Assembly: GCA_026214975.1 (NCBI GenBank)
Contig: CM047808.1
Coordinates: 60,972,583 to 61,036,582, forward strand
Direction of reading: 5' to 3'
Origin: Gentiana macrophylla
Lineage: Eukaryota > Streptophyta > Magnoliopsida > Gentianales > Gentianaceae
Length of the DNA stretch: 64,000 nucleotides
Under the pieces are notes generated by a model, which was not told where the DNA came from, did not search any database, and saw nothing but the letters and a program-made list of their open reading frames with translations. Shown in pieces: positions 11,628-22,462 of this stretch. Made by a program: the position numbers and the translations under genes. Each line of letters starts with the position of its first letter. The stretch's first letter is position 1.

Positions 11628-11710
11628 TCCCCGGCAACGGCGCCAATTTTTTTGATGAGCGAAAAATACACCCACTAAAATATTGGTCCCCGGCAACGGC
11701 GCCAATTTTT
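11628..11710 (-). repeat. Duplicated primer binding site (tRNA-Asp type) of element A
   Basis: Plus strand TCCCCGGCAACGGCGCCA at 11628-11645 matches the 3' end of tRNA-Asp including CCA, so the minus strand carries a perfect 18-nt primer site. The site, plus about 40 bp of following LTR, is repeated at 11687-11704 (TCCCCGGCAACGGCGCCA minus one C: 'ggtccccggcaac'). Confidence 0.85.
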
Positions 11711-12069
11711 TATGAGCGAAAAATTCACCCACTAAAAATACATTTATAAAGACTCGCAACTGTGGGTAAACTAACTCTCTAACTGGCAGAGTACCAGGTC
11801 GATTGCTAGGATAGCTACAGGAGTACGAGGTCGTCCCAAGAGAAATGTGGTTGTGAGTACCAAAGCGAACGTGATTCTTAGTCTAGGCGATCAAAGTTTT
11901 AAGTGGAGTGTTTATACTAATGCGAAAAATAAATTTTAACTAACGAGATTAACTAGGTGATTAAAAAGCATAGCCGAGCCATGATCCAACAGGTTATCTC
12001 CCCACAGGAAAAACTTGATAAGGAGTGTGTTTTATCTGATTCAGTTCATATGATATTCACGGGAGTCAA
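11653..12069 (-). repeat. 5' LTR of element A (truncated by gap)
   Basis: Begins TGATGAGCG at 11653 and, after the duplicated primer site, again at 11711 (ATGAGCG). It tracks 6278-6649 until the N run. Confidence 0.8.
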
Positions 12070-12169
12070 NNNNNNNNNNNNNNNNNNNNNNNNNNNNNNN
12101 NNNNNNNNNNNNNNNNNNNNNNNNNNNNNNNNNNNNNNNNNNNNNNNNNNNNNNNNNNNNNNNNNNNNN
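12070..12169. other. Assembly gap, 100 N
   Basis: Exactly 100 N, the conventional length for a gap of unknown size. It cuts LTR A, so at least 1.8 kb of that LTR is missing here. Confidence 0.99.
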
Positions 12170-12451
12170 TGATAGGAACAACCAAGAACTCTTCACAAAA
12201 ATGTACAATAGTATTTTTATAAAAAAAAAAGGACAACTACAAACAAATCAGAGAATGTGAGAACTCTATGAAATCAGATTCTTGATCCAACTCAAAAGTA
12301 AGTTACGGCAACAAATAAATCTCAATTCTGAGAGTAACTTAAGAAAGGATACAGTCAAATGACAGAATGAAATAACAAGAAAATACTGGATGAAGTTTCT
12401 TTTTAGGAACACATCTCCAGATAAAGACAAGAGTTTCATAAAATGAAAAGC
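12170..12451. other. Low-copy sequence left of the Gypsy element
   Basis: 282 bp that repeats nowhere else in the window. With the Gypsy element removed it would join 24665 onward, so it may be intron of the candidate minus-strand host gene. No coding signal seen. Confidence 0.35.
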
Positions 12452-13084
12452 TGATGCACTCCACGTTGATCAGCCACGTTTTCAGAAGCCCAAGGATCAT
12501 ATTATTGTTCGAGATGGCCCTATCACACGTTTTCAAGAGAAGAAGGCTCGAGAAGCTTATGCAAAGCTGGTCCAAGCTGTTGGAAAGGAGAATGAGGCTT
12601 TAAGGATTGATGACCCAACTACTTTAAGCCTATTCATTGCTGATTGGGCTTGATGAGCTGAAGCCCAAGTGTGGGACGCCTATGCTTATTAAATTCAGAT
12701 TGTTTTTATGGACTTTTAATTATGTTATTTAGTTGGGCTTTATCTTATTTAAGTTAGAATCACAATAAGGCCTTATAGGCCCATGTTGGCGCCAATAGCA
12801 TCTAGGGCGTGGCTTTTGCTGCTATTTATTCCTTTGTTTGCTGAATTGAATACTCAGATTATTTTGGAGATTAAACCTTAGTTTATAATCAAGAAAATTT
12901 TCAGAGATTGGAGTTTCTTTCAATTATTCTGAGATAGAATAGTTGGGTGGTTTCCCTAAGATAGGATTACCACGAGACAATAGTCAGAGATTGATTATTG
13001 TTGTTACTTTCGTTTTATTTCCAAATAGTCCACGTTTTATACATTCGGAAGCTTTGATCTAGATCTTACAATCGATTGCTATCA
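12452..13084 (+). repeat. 5' LTR of the Gypsy element
   Basis: 633 bp. Like the 3' LTR it carries the tail of the pol frame (GPITRFQEKKAREA ... LFIADWA-stop, about 12483-12652). It has roughly 25 bp extra near 12465-12487 compared with the 3' LTR. Confidence 0.9.
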
Positions 13085-13086
13085 AG

Positions 13087-13098
13087 TGGTATCGTAGA
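13087..13098 (+). promoter_or_regulatory. Primer binding site of the Gypsy element (tRNA-iMet type)
   Basis: TGGTATCGTAGA two bases after the LTR end; it matches the initiator-Met site TGGTATCAGAGC in its first seven bases. Confidence 0.65.
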
Positions 13099-14167
13099 TT
13101 TAGGGATTAAAGCTTCAACGTCTGCTTGCAATTTTGAAGTTCTTGGAGTTCTATAAATCCAAGAACCCTAATCTCAATCGTTCTTGAGGAATTTGCGGCG
13201 TTGTTGAACCGTTCCTACACCAACATTGTTGTTGTTGTTTGTTCACCCCTCTCATTGCTGCTACGAATTCACGATCTACTTCTGAGTCTTTACTCGTTGC
13301 TGCACCATTGACAAAATTTTTGCTGCAAAATTTTCGAAAACCCTAGACTTTTTTGCAATCCGAGAACCCTAATTTGTTCTAGGACGGATTCTTTGGAAAT
13401 TTGCTGCTACGTTACACGTCTACTGCTGCGTTTGATTTTTCATCGCATCCGGACAAAATTATTCCTGTTATCTACTGCATATTATCGACGTTCTTGGACT
13501 TCTTGCACCACAAGAAACCTTCCCATTGCTGGATACTTCAGGTTCTTGGACTAGTTCGATTTCAATTAATCAATATTTCTGTTCAGCATATACTTCTTGA
13601 TTTGCTGTAAAGTCTTTAATTTATTGTAAGGCCGACCCTTTTACAAAAAAAACAAAAAAAAATTGAGAACAAAAACGGAGCACCACATGTACACGGAATT
13701 AATCGAATACAGGTACCTTCCTCGTCTTTGATCGACACCCCCAAAACCGAATCAAAGACATCAAGAATTATCATGAGTTTAAGGAAACTGGATTCGTGAT
13801 TTTCGATCGAAAGAGTAGTGCTCCGATCAATCTTGACAATGCACTGCCTGAAAGTTTGATTTTCCACACACACTCACGCTTTTAGTTCTTGTAAAAAAAA
13901 TAAAAAAAAGAGTAAATTGGCGGGAAATTTTTGCAAAAAAATTTTGGGTTTTTTATAGCTTGTGTTGTGTCGTTGAGTTCTTGAGCAAAATTTGGTGTTA
14001 CGAAAATTTTTGTGATAAAAAAGAGTAAATCAAGGGAAAATTGCAAGATTTTTTTGTTTTTCTTTTTTGTAGCTTGTGTTGTGTCGTAGAGTTCTTGTGT
14101 TTTTGGGCTATCTTATTAGTGTAAACACGAGTGAATAGTGAGTTTTCATCCCCATAAGCCTCACGCT
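13099..14167 (+). other. Leader of the Gypsy element
   Basis: About 1.07 kb without a gene. Two diverged copies of 'tagcttgtgttgtgtcgt.gagttcttg' (13956-13985 and 14070-14097) form a direct repeat about 113 bp apart just before gag. Confidence 0.55.
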
Positions 14168-14991
14168 ATGGCTGATGATGATTATGATCCCATCGATCAT
14201 AAACTTGAATTTCAACGGAAAGCATTCGAAGCCAAGCTTGATCAAGCACTCGAACAACAACGCCAACACTTGGCTGATCTCAAAGCTGAATCTGACCGCA
14301 AATTTGAACAACTTTTGAATACCATCCAAGCACTACACGTGCAAAGGGAACAACGAGCACAAGAGGTAGTTCCCCCCCACTAATCTTGTTCTTCATGCAG
14401 GTAAGGATCTTTTAGCCGAGGTTCAAGGGGCTGCTCACGCACCCCCACATGACGATTCACGTAATTTGAAATACAAAATTCCACCGTTTGATGGTAAGGC
14501 TGATCCGGACAGGTATTTAGCTTGAGAGATGAAAGTTTCTCAAGTTTTCTCTTTCACAAACTTTGGTGATGCTAAACAGGTACAACTTGCGACAATGGAA
14601 TTTACCGACACAGCTATGCATTGGTGGGACCAACTCCAGCCCAACGTCGTAGAAGACGTGATGGTGAGATCACCTCCTGGCGGTTCTCAAAGAAATCATG
14701 AAGCAACAATGGGTACCTACTCATTACTATCGGGATCAGCTCCGCAAGTTACAAACGTTACGTCAAGGAAATCGCACCGTAGAGGAGTTTGATGAAGATT
14801 TGCGCCTCACTATGCTTAAAGCCAATGTCGACAAGGATGATGAAGCGACAATCCAGCATTTCCAATGTGGCCTTTGACCCGATATTTCTTACCACATCGA
14901 ATTACAGAATTATCGCACCAAAGCCGAGCTTCTACAAGGTGCAATCATGGTGCAAAAGCACTTGGCTGAACGGGCTGAATATAAAGCTTCT
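14168..14991 (+). pseudogene. Gypsy gag (N-terminal part), broken
   Basis: Likely start at the ATG of MADDDYDPIDHK (14168), followed by a charged, coiled-coil-like segment (EFQRKAFEAKLDQALEQQRQ) that stops at 14381-14383. The capsid core resumes at about 14470: KYKIPPFDGKADPDRYLA, then MEFTDTAMHWWDQLQ, the hallmark of the plant retrotransposon gag family. A TGA at 14523-14525 replaces the Trp expected in LAWE, and a frameshift follows near 14660, after which THYYRDQLRKLQ continues in another frame. Gag forms the cytoplasmic particle in which reverse transcription takes place. Element G inserts at 14992; the zinc knuckle lies beyond it. Confidence 0.75.
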
Positions 14992-15520
14992 TGTCAGTAA
15001 GGTGACTTAAACTCTACATCTGGTGGAACCAATCTGAAGACTCAGCTGGGTGATGGTCAGCTGAGAAGTGTATTCAATTACGTAGCTTCAAGAGGGTGGA
15101 GTCTCATCGAGCTTATCGGCAGGTGACTATCGGCCAGGTGATAGTCTGTGAGTCTTCGAATACAAAGCAGGTCCCACATCCATTAATTCATTATGTGACA
15201 ACTATACAAAGTCATTAAAAGGAGGACACGTATAGGGGTATTTATGGTGCATCGACAAAGATTCCTGGTGGCTAGGGTTTAGGGATTTGTGCCTATAAAT
15301 ACAGCTTGTTGTCTCATTATCCGAGTGTGTTGAAATCAGAAAATTCAAAGGCATAATAAAATATCTCTTTTACGCCTGCGTGGTTTTTACCTCTCCCATC
15401 GAGGGGTTTTCCACGTTAAATCTGTGTTCTTCTTGTTTCTGTTGTTCTCCTTTGATTGTTTATGTTTGATTGCTTCGCTTTACTTTCTTGCATCCGGGTT
15501 ATCTTCATCGCTTTATAACA
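14992..15520 (+). repeat. 5' LTR of element G
   Basis: 529 bp, ends ...GCTTTATAACA. It differs from the 3' LTR mostly at CAG/CTG/CCG positions (for example actcagctgggtga against actcaccgggtga). Confidence 0.9.
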
Positions 15521-15522
15521 AG

Positions 15523-15534
15523 TGGTATCGAGAG
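15523..15534 (+). promoter_or_regulatory. Primer binding site of element G
   Basis: TGGTATCGAGAG two bases after the LTR, an initiator-Met tRNA site with small changes. Confidence 0.75.
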
Positions 15535-15639
15535 GCATGTGTTCTGAAAACAATCTGTATGATCAACTTCATCTTCACTAAGGCCTTCAAAGAAGGTGCT
15601 AGGATCTCGTGATAAAGTTGTAATCTTTAGCAAGGAAAG

Positions 15640-16391
15640 ATGTCGGCAGAAACGTAAAAATCGATAAATTTACAGGAAGGAACGCTTTTGAGTGCATGGC
15701 AAATCAAGATCGTGCAATCGTTGAAACAAAGCAGGTTTGTGGAATCCTTTATCGACAAACCAAATACAAGTGCAAAGCAGATTATGCCGTCCGGAAGAGA
15801 AGCACATTCAACCATCATGTTGTGCTTATCTCGATGATGTTATCACCGAGGTTGCTTTGAGAAGACACCGCAGCCCAAGTTGTGGAAGAAGCTTGAAAGC
15901 CTCAGTATATGACCAAGTCACCGACCAACAAGTTGTTGTTGAAACAGAGGTTGTTCGGTTTTTAAAGATGCGTGAAGGAGTCCACCGAGGGAACATCTCG
16001 GACCAAATTGAACACAATATTGCTTGATTTAAGGAATATTGATGTTAAAATTGAAGATGAAGATGCAGCCCTAATCCTGTTGGTGTCATTACCGGCATCA
16101 TATGAAAACTTTGTGCAGTCTTTCATAGTTGGAAAGGATACAGTAGCTTTGGAGGATGTGAGGTCTGCCTTACATGCCAGGGAGCTTAGACACAAGGCTG
16201 CTGGGCTAGTAGCTAGCAGCAATAGTGGAAAAGGATATGGACAGAAGAAGAAAAAGAAGTCAGGGTCCAAAGGTCCTAAGTCTACTGATGTCTGTAATTC
16301 TCAGAAGGAGCGGGGACATTGGAAGTCCAATTGTCCAAGGAAGAAGAAACAAAGAGGAAGGCACTTCGCACAAAGCAGCTTTGGCTCTTGA
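15640..16391 (+). pseudogene. Gag of element G (UBN2 type), broken
   Basis: Start ATG at 15640 (MSAET) is followed at once by a stop at 15655. The frame KIDKFTGRN and later HSTIMLCLSDDV-like segments can be read in alternating frames. The longest open part (15972-16391) holds LNTILLDLRNIDVKIEDEDA, then LPASYENFVQSF and HARELRHKA, typical of Copia gag. A basic linker and a zinc knuckle follow (about 16290-16340, CNSQKERGHWKSNC); the second Cys of the CCHC set reads Gln here. Gag packages the element RNA. The family is clear; this copy is not functional as read. Confidence 0.8.
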
Positions 16392-16429
16392 GCAATCGAT
16401 GAGGATCTGGTTCTAGTTGCGAGGATTCT

Positions 16430-17480
16430 ACACACCATAATGATGTGTGGATACTTGATTCTGGAGCATCCTACCATATTTGTCCAAACAGGGGAGTGGT
16501 TTTCTACTTATGAGCGAGATAGATGGTGGTCAAATCTATATGGCCAACAAAAAGGTTTGCAAAATTGTGGGAATTGGCTCAGGTGAAGTTAAGGACGAGA
16601 GGATGGTAAATTTTGTACAATCAAGGATGTAAGACATGTTCCACAGATGACCAAGAATTTGGTATCTCTCGCCTCTTCGGATGACTGAGCAAGGGTTCAA
16701 TTTCAAGGGTGAAGGTGGATAGTCAAATGTCTTCAAAGATTCGATTGTAGTCCTCAAAGGCATCAAGAGGGAACCTTGTATATATTACAAGGATCTCATC
16801 AGATTCTGCACTTCTTCTTTGTTGCATCCTCAATGATTCACTGATCTCAAGAGACTACCATTGTGGCACTGAGACTTGGTCACATGGGTGAAAGGGGTAT
16901 CACGTGTTCTTTCTTCAAAGAGTTTTCTTGGGGATATAAGGTCAAGAAAATTGGACTTTTGTGAACATTGTGTGTTTGGGAAGTTGCATAAAGTAAATTT
17001 TCAAAGAGGTTGCACAATACAAAGGCATCACTTGATTATATCCATTCGATTCTGCAAGGGTCCATCAAAAGTTGAGTCATTGGGTGGTCACAGATATTTT
17101 GTGTCATTCATAGATGACTATTCAAGGATGACTTGGGTGGTGATGATGAAGAACAAAAGTGATGCATTCAATAACTTCAAGCAAAGGAAGGCCCTAGTGG
17201 AAAATCAGTTAGGCAAGAAAATCAAGAAGCTTCGCATGATAATGGTGCTGGAATTACTGCTGGGCGGATTTTGATTCATTTTGTGCAAAATGAGGTATTG
17301 CCGGACATCATCTTGTAAGGAATACACCTCAGCCAGAATGGTGTAGCCGAAAGGATGAATCAAACTCTACTTTGGAGAGGCAAGATGTATGCTTTCTCAA
17401 GCCGGGTTTATCAAGGAGATTTTGGGCGTAAGTCGTTAAGACAAACTTGCTACTTAATCAACAGAGTCCTCACACAGAAT
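16430..17480 (+). pseudogene. Protease and integrase of element G, broken
   Basis: Aspartic protease at about 16440-16500 (DVWILDSGASYHICP, catalytic DSGA), cut by a stop after FYL. Pre-integrase Cys pair near 16950 (FCEHCVFGKLHKVNF). Integrase core follows: YFVSFIDDYSRMTWV (17094-17140, first catalytic Asp), a degraded DNGA-like second site near 17240 and AERMNQ near 17350. The two enzymes cut the polyprotein and insert cDNA into the genome. Shifts at about 17035, 17230 and 17300 break the frame. Confidence 0.75.
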
Positions 17481-18049
17481 CAATCTCAAGACACCATTTG
17501 AGATGTGGTCGAGCAAGCCTCTTGACTACTCGATTCCTAAGGGTTTTTGGGAGTGACACTTACTATCATGTTAGTGATGGGAAGTTGGAGCCAAGAGCCA
17601 AGAAGGAGTGTTTGTGGGGTATGGTGATGGAGTGAAGGGATATAGAATTTGGTCATCACAGAGTCCAGAGTAATCCTCGGTAGGGGACGTTGTGTTTGAT
17701 GAAAATTCTATGTTAAACTCATCGGTGGGGAGGTCTCACGAGTGCAAACCGATCTTGAATCTGATAGTGTTGAGAACAGGTGGAGCTTCAGGTGGAGTCT
17801 ACTGATATGCAACAATCAGTGGATCCAAATCAACACTATACTGATCTGGATAATGAACCAGAATCTGATCCAAGCCAGCCTGCTGAGACCTCAGCAGGGC
17901 GTCATACAAACATTGATCAGCAGAGTCTAGCTGCCAGCAGGCCTAGAAGATCTAATGTTGGGATACCTCCAAGGAGATAAGGATATGATGATTTGGCTGG
18001 ATATTCACTCCAAGTTGCAGAAGAAGTAGAGGTTGCTGAACCAACTACT
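17481..18049 (+). pseudogene. Integrase C-terminal part and linker of element G
   Basis: Degraded Copia integrase tail: TRFLRVFG (17537-17560) and KARKKECLWG-like (17595-17620) correspond to the HLKVFG and FLGY regions of the family. An acidic Ser/Pro/Gln-rich linker follows to the start of reverse transcriptase (SRPRRSNVGIPPRR near 17935-17978). Confidence 0.6.
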
Positions 18050-18774
18050 TAGAGGGAAGCAGTGACATGTATAGAAGCATCTCAGTGGCATGCAGCCATG
18101 GGAGATGAAATGGAGTCATTATTGAAGAATCAGACTTGGGAATTGGTCAAACAGCCTACTGACAAGGGAGTTGTGACTTGTAAATGGATTTTCAAGAAAA
18201 AGGAAGGAATAACTAAGGCAGAAGGGGTCAGGTATAAGGCACGTTTGGTTGCAAGAGGATTCAGTCAAAAGGAAGGGGTTGACTTTGATGAAATATTCTC
18301 ACCAGTGGTCAGACACACTTCAATCAGGGTGTTACTAGCAATGGTAGCACAACAGGATCTGGAACTTGAGCAATTAGATGTGAAAACCGCTTTTACACAT
18401 GGTGAGGTGGATAAGGAGATATACATGACACACGGCTGAGGGTTTTCAAGTTCTGGAAAGGAAAACTATGTTTGCAAGTTAAAGAAATCATTGTATGGTT
18501 TGAAGCAAGCTCCAAGGCGATGGTATAAAAGGTTTGATGAGCTTCATGCTTCAAAGAGGTTACAACAGAAGTCCCTATGATCATGTGTGTATACCACATC
18601 TGTTTGAAGATGGATCTCATATCTATCTTGTTCTCGTATGTGGATGACATGTTGATTCTTCTTTGCAAGGATGTCTCGATATTCAAAATCAAGAACCTTC
18701 TTAGTCTTGAATTTGAAATGAAGGATTTGGGTGCAACCAAGAAAATCTTGGGGATGGAGATGCTGGAGAGATAG
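18050..18774 (+). pseudogene. Reverse transcriptase of element G (RVT_2), broken
   Basis: 18062-18439 reads EASQWHAAMGDEMESL, TWELV, CKWIFKKKEG, YKARLVARGFSQKEGVDFDE, FSPVVRHTSIRVLLA and LDVKTAFTHGEVDKEIYM, the N-terminal two thirds of a Copia reverse transcriptase. After a shift near 18436, [20 protein letters not shown] follows in another frame, then SYVDDMLIL with the catalytic YVDD at 18637-18648 and EFEMKDLGATKKILGMEM. It copies element RNA into cDNA. Two or three frame breaks make this copy inactive as read. Confidence 0.85.
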
Positions 18775-19740
18775 GAGTCGAGGAAAAGTTGTTCTTGTCT
18801 CGGCGAGGGTTATGTCTTAAGATATTGGCCAAGTTTGGGATGTCTCACTGCAAAACCAATAGATACTCTATGGCATCAAATGTTCATTTGTCTGCTTATG
18901 CTTCACGATCACCAAGAGAAGGAGTATATGTCAAGAGTTCCCTATGCTAGTACAGATTGGCGATCGATGTATGCCATGGTTTGCACTAGGCCTGATCTGC
19001 TCGAGCGATCAAGTGTTGTCGTCGCAGTTTATGGCTCAACCTGGAAAGGAACACCGGAAAGTCATTAAAGGATATTCGTACACGAGAGAGTACAAATGAT
19101 GTTGGTCTCATTTATGGAGGTGATCTTCGTGCAGTCACAGGAGTTCTTGTGATCTTGATTATCTGAGTGATGTTGATGATGAAAATCAATGACTCGGTTA
19201 TGTGTTTACATTGGGAAATCGATGAGTCACCGGAAAGCTACTCTTGAGGCTCTGATGGCCTTATCAACTCACCAAGCGAGAATATATGGCTCTTCTTGAA
19301 GCGACTAAGGAGGGTATCTGGTTGAAGGGGCTAGTCGGTGATTTGGGGTTGCATCGGGATCAGTGATATATATATGTGACAATCTTAGTGCAATATGTTT
19401 AGCCAAGGATCGGAGTTCATCATGAGAGAACCAAGCATATTGATGTCTGGTATCATTTCTTGAGGAATGAGAAGAGGGTTGCGGTGAAGAAGATTGGCAC
19501 AAAGGAGAATCCTGGCGATATGTTCACTAAACCAAGATTCGGAGAGTAAGTTCCACTTTGCCTGGACTTACCCGAATATTCAAAGCTTGTAATCTGCTTC
19601 GGAAACTCTACCGAGGCGGATCGGTGGAGTGGATCTTTGTGGAGATAGTCCGGTACAAGTACATCCGGCATTGACGAATGCATCCGTACAAGTACATCTG
19701 GTTATGCAATCTGTTTGACTCTGGGAGAGTTGAAGTCAAG
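18775..19740 (+). pseudogene. RNase H region of element G, broken
   Basis: The connection YASTDWRSMYAMVCTRPDL (18943-19000) is followed by the RNase H core in shifting frames: the TLEAL / EYMALLEATKEGIWLKGL-like part at 19240-19340, CDN-like 'tgtgacaatcttagtgca' at 19374 and the HIDV(R)YHFLRNEKR part at 19435-19475, ending GDMFTKP-like at 19515-19535. Last pol domain before the polypurine tract, as expected in Copia. Confidence 0.7.
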
Positions 19741-19749
19741 GTGGAGATT
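19738..19749 (+). promoter_or_regulatory. Polypurine tract of element G
   Basis: AAGGTGGAGATT directly abuts the 3' LTR start TGTCGG. Confidence 0.8.
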
Positions 19750-20278
19750 TGTCGGTAAGGTGACTTAAACTCTACATCCGGTGGAACCAATCGAAGACTC
19801 ACCGGGTGATGGTCACCGTGAAGTGTATTCAATTGCGTAGCTTGGTGAGGGTGGAGTCTCATGAGCTTCTGTCGGCGGGGTGACTATCGGCGGGGTGATA
19901 GTCTGTGAGTCTTGGAATCTGTGAGGTCCCACATCTGTTAATTACATTATGTGACAATGACTATCTGATGTCATTAAAAGGAGGACACGTATAGGGGTAT
20001 TTATGGTGCATCGACAAAGATTCTGGCGGCTAGGGTTTAGGAATTTGTGCCTATAAATACAGATTGTTGTCTCATTATCCGAGTGTGTTGAAATCTGTAA
20101 AATTCGAAGGCATAATAAAATATCTCTTTTACGCCCGTGGTTTTTACCTCTCCCACCGAGGGTTTTCCACGTTAAATCTGTGTTCTTCTTGTTTCTGCTT
20201 TCTCCTTTGATTGTTTATGTTTGATTGCTTCTGTTTCTGTTTCTTGCATCTGAAGTTATCTCCATCAGTTTTATAACA
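19750..20278 (+). repeat. 3' LTR of element G
   Basis: 529 bp, same termini as the 5' LTR, followed by the second copy of CTTCT. Confidence 0.9.
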
Positions 20279-21110
20279 CTTCTTATGGTAACACTCGCTC
20301 TACTTATTCTTTTTTTGGACGAAGTACTACATCTTCATCTTCTAATGTTTCCAATCAGCCTAATACACGTCCCAAAGAAGATTTTAAACCACGCAAATTG
20401 AATTATCCTTATTCTGATGCTAAAACGAAAGACATGCGTGAAAATGGTACTCCTACTATTGAACGTGCACGTGATATGGCTTGTTTTAGGTGTCGTGGTA
20501 GAGGTCATTATGCTCGTGATTTTCCTAATAAGCGTGTTTTAAGGGCTGTTGGTGTTGAGTTAGAACCTCATGAATTTGAATCTGACTCCGACAAGGATGA
20601 TAATAGCGCACATAGTGATAGCGATGATGATAATTTGCTGCATGTTAGTGCTCCTTCTTCTTATGGTTTGGGTGTATGTGGTGTTTTACTATGTGTATTG
20701 GCTGCACAAACTAAAATTGATGACAATATGCAAGATGATAACATTTTTCAATCCACGTGTGGTATTGGGGTAGAACTTGTAACTTGATTATTGATTCGGG
20801 TAGTTGCACTAATGTGGTTAGTACATTACTTGTTGAAACATTGCGTATTCCCACGTTACCACACCCCAAACCCTATTATCTACAATGGTTGAGTGATGAG
20901 GTGGAAACACACGTCAACTCACAAGCACTCATTAATTTTCAGATTGGTAAATTTCATGATGAGGTCCTTTGTGATGTTCCTCCTATGCACGTCACTCACC
21001 TACTTTTAGGTCGTCCGTGGCAATTTGATACACGTGTTTCTTATGATGGCTACTTAAACCGTTATTCACTTCCTTATAAAGGCAAGACCATTGATTTTTG
21101 TACCCAATGA
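20279..21110 (+). pseudogene. Gypsy gag zinc knuckle and protease, frameshifted
   Basis: Gag resumes after element G. The zinc knuckle at about 20482-20525 reads CFRCRGRGHYARDF: the fourth metal ligand Cys is Phe. An acidic stretch follows (ESDSDKDDNSAHSDSDDDN). A shift near 20757-20787 moves the frame into the aspartic protease: LIIDSGSCTNVVS with catalytic DSG at about 20793, LPHPKPYYLQWL and HLLLGRPWQFD, ending at 21110. The protease processes the Gypsy polyprotein. Confidence 0.8.
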
Positions 21111-22462
21111 CCCCTAAGGAAGTGCATGATGAACAACTTAAGATGACGGTTTTCCGGTTGCGTCACCAAGCGACACAAAATGCTAATAAAGCCGTGGGTA
21201 AGGAAGGGGTTGTAGCTCGGGTAGATAAGGCTGAATATGATCCGAAAGTTAATAAACAAGGTAAGCATGGCACCTCACACACAAGTAAGGTCAATCGGAA
21301 TTTGATGATAAAGGCCATAGGGGCCGGTAATCCAGTTTATCTTCTTGTGCTTAAAATCTCTGACTTCCCCGCCTCTTGTTTACTTTCTATATCCGATTTA
21401 ACCAATTCTCTCCTAGTGCGATTTATTCTGTTTTGCAGGAATTCAAGGATGTCTTTCCAGAGGAGGAACCCAAGGGGCTGCCACCAATTAGGCGTGGAGC
21501 ACCAAATCGACTTCGTCCCGGTTCAAGATTTCCCAACCGACCACCCTATATGAGCCAACCTACGGAGACCATGCAGATACAAAAGCAAGTTAAAGAGCTG
21601 TTGGAGAGAGGCAAGATTAGAGAGTCCATGAGTCCTTGCGCAGCCTAGTCATTGTGGTCCCCAGAAAGGCGGGAGAATGGCGTATGTGCACCGATTGTCG
21701 AGCAATCAACCAAATCGCGTAAAGTATCGATATCCTATTCCTTGATTAGATGATCCGCTTGATAATTTGCATGGTAGTCATTTCTTTATCGAAATTGACT
21801 TGAAGAGTGGCTACTATCAAGTACGTATTCGGGAGGGTGATGAGTGGAAAACAGTTTTTAAAACCACTTTTGGATTATATGAGTGGCTTGTCATGCCATT
21901 TGGTTTAACTAATTTACCTTCCACGTTTACGAGACTTATGAATGAGGTCCTTCGGGAATTTATAAATCAATTTGTATTTGTGTACTTCGATGACATACTT
22001 ATTTATAGCGCTACATTTGATGACCACGTTGAACATTTGAAGGCTGTTTTGCATACACTTAGAGAAAACGATTTACATGCTAATCTCAAAAAGTGTTGTT
22101 TTTGTTTGGAGAGTAATGTCTTTCTTGGCTTTGTTATTAGTGCTAAAGGTGTGGAAGTGGACCAAGAAAAGATCAAGGCGATACAAGAGTGGCCTGAACC
22201 TTCCACGGCTGCACAAGTACGTAGTTTCCATGGCCTTGCAAGCTTCTATAGACGTTTTGTGAAGGGATTCAGCTCCATTGCAGCTCCCCTCAATGAGCTC
22301 GTCAAAAAGAATGCACTATTTGTATGGGAACAACGTCACGGGGAAGCTTTTGAACTCTTAAGTCTATGCTTATTTCTCGCACTATACTTGCATTACTCCG
22401 ATTTTAATAAGATGTTCCAACTTGAATGTGATGCATCGGGTGTGGGATTGGTGATGATTTAA
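21111..22462 (+). pseudogene. Gypsy reverse transcriptase, frameshifted
   Basis: N-terminal part at 21376-21648 (EFKDVFPEEEPKGLPP, ELLERGKIRESMSPCA) stops at a TAG in place of the next codon. The core is intact at 21767-22462: FIEIDLKSGYYQVRI, EWLVMPFGLTN, VYFDDILIYS with catalytic YFDD at 21983-21994, KCCFCLESNVFLGF and FHGLASFYRRFV. It ends in ECDASGVGL, the start of RNase H. Stop and shift near 21646-21770 separate the two parts. Reverse transcriptase of the Ty3/Gypsy class, no doubt about family. Confidence 0.9.

Larger units (their letters stand above)
6278..12069 (-). mobile_element. Element A: non-autonomous LTR element (LARD-like, Asp-tRNA primer)
   Basis: LTR 6278-8495, internal 8496-11627, primer site 11628-11645, second LTR from 11653 until the assembly gap. 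Both LTRs begin TGATGAGCG on the plus strand and are nearly identical over the shared part. No reverse transcriptase, integrase or RNase H is present in the 3.1 kb interior, only a broken accessory coding region (10303-11285). The primer site matches the 3' end of tRNA-Asp, as in Athila/Tat-type Gypsy elements. The left flank is CTCAC; the matching duplication on the right is lost in the gap. Elements B and C are relatives. Confidence 0.8.
14992..20278 (+). mobile_element. Element G: complete Tork-like Copia element nested in Gypsy gag
   Basis: LTRs 14992-15520 and 19750-20278, both 529 bp, TGTC(A/G)GTAAGG...TTATAACA. Perfect 5-bp duplication CTTCT at 14987-14991 and 20279-20283. Primer site at 15523 and polypurine tract AAGGTGGAGATT at 19738-19749. 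Internal order gag, protease, integrase, reverse transcriptase, RNase H is Copia order; the gag and integrase resemble the Tnt1/Tork lineage. All genes are broken by stops or shifts, many at CAG/CTG triplets, so part of the damage may be base-calling error. Confidence 0.9.

Noticed and set aside
12170..12185. tgataggaacaacc right after the gap resembles the LTR start of element B (TGATAGGAACCAAC)
   Set aside because: Similarity ends after about 12 bases and no polypurine tract can be seen because of the gap; treated as chance.
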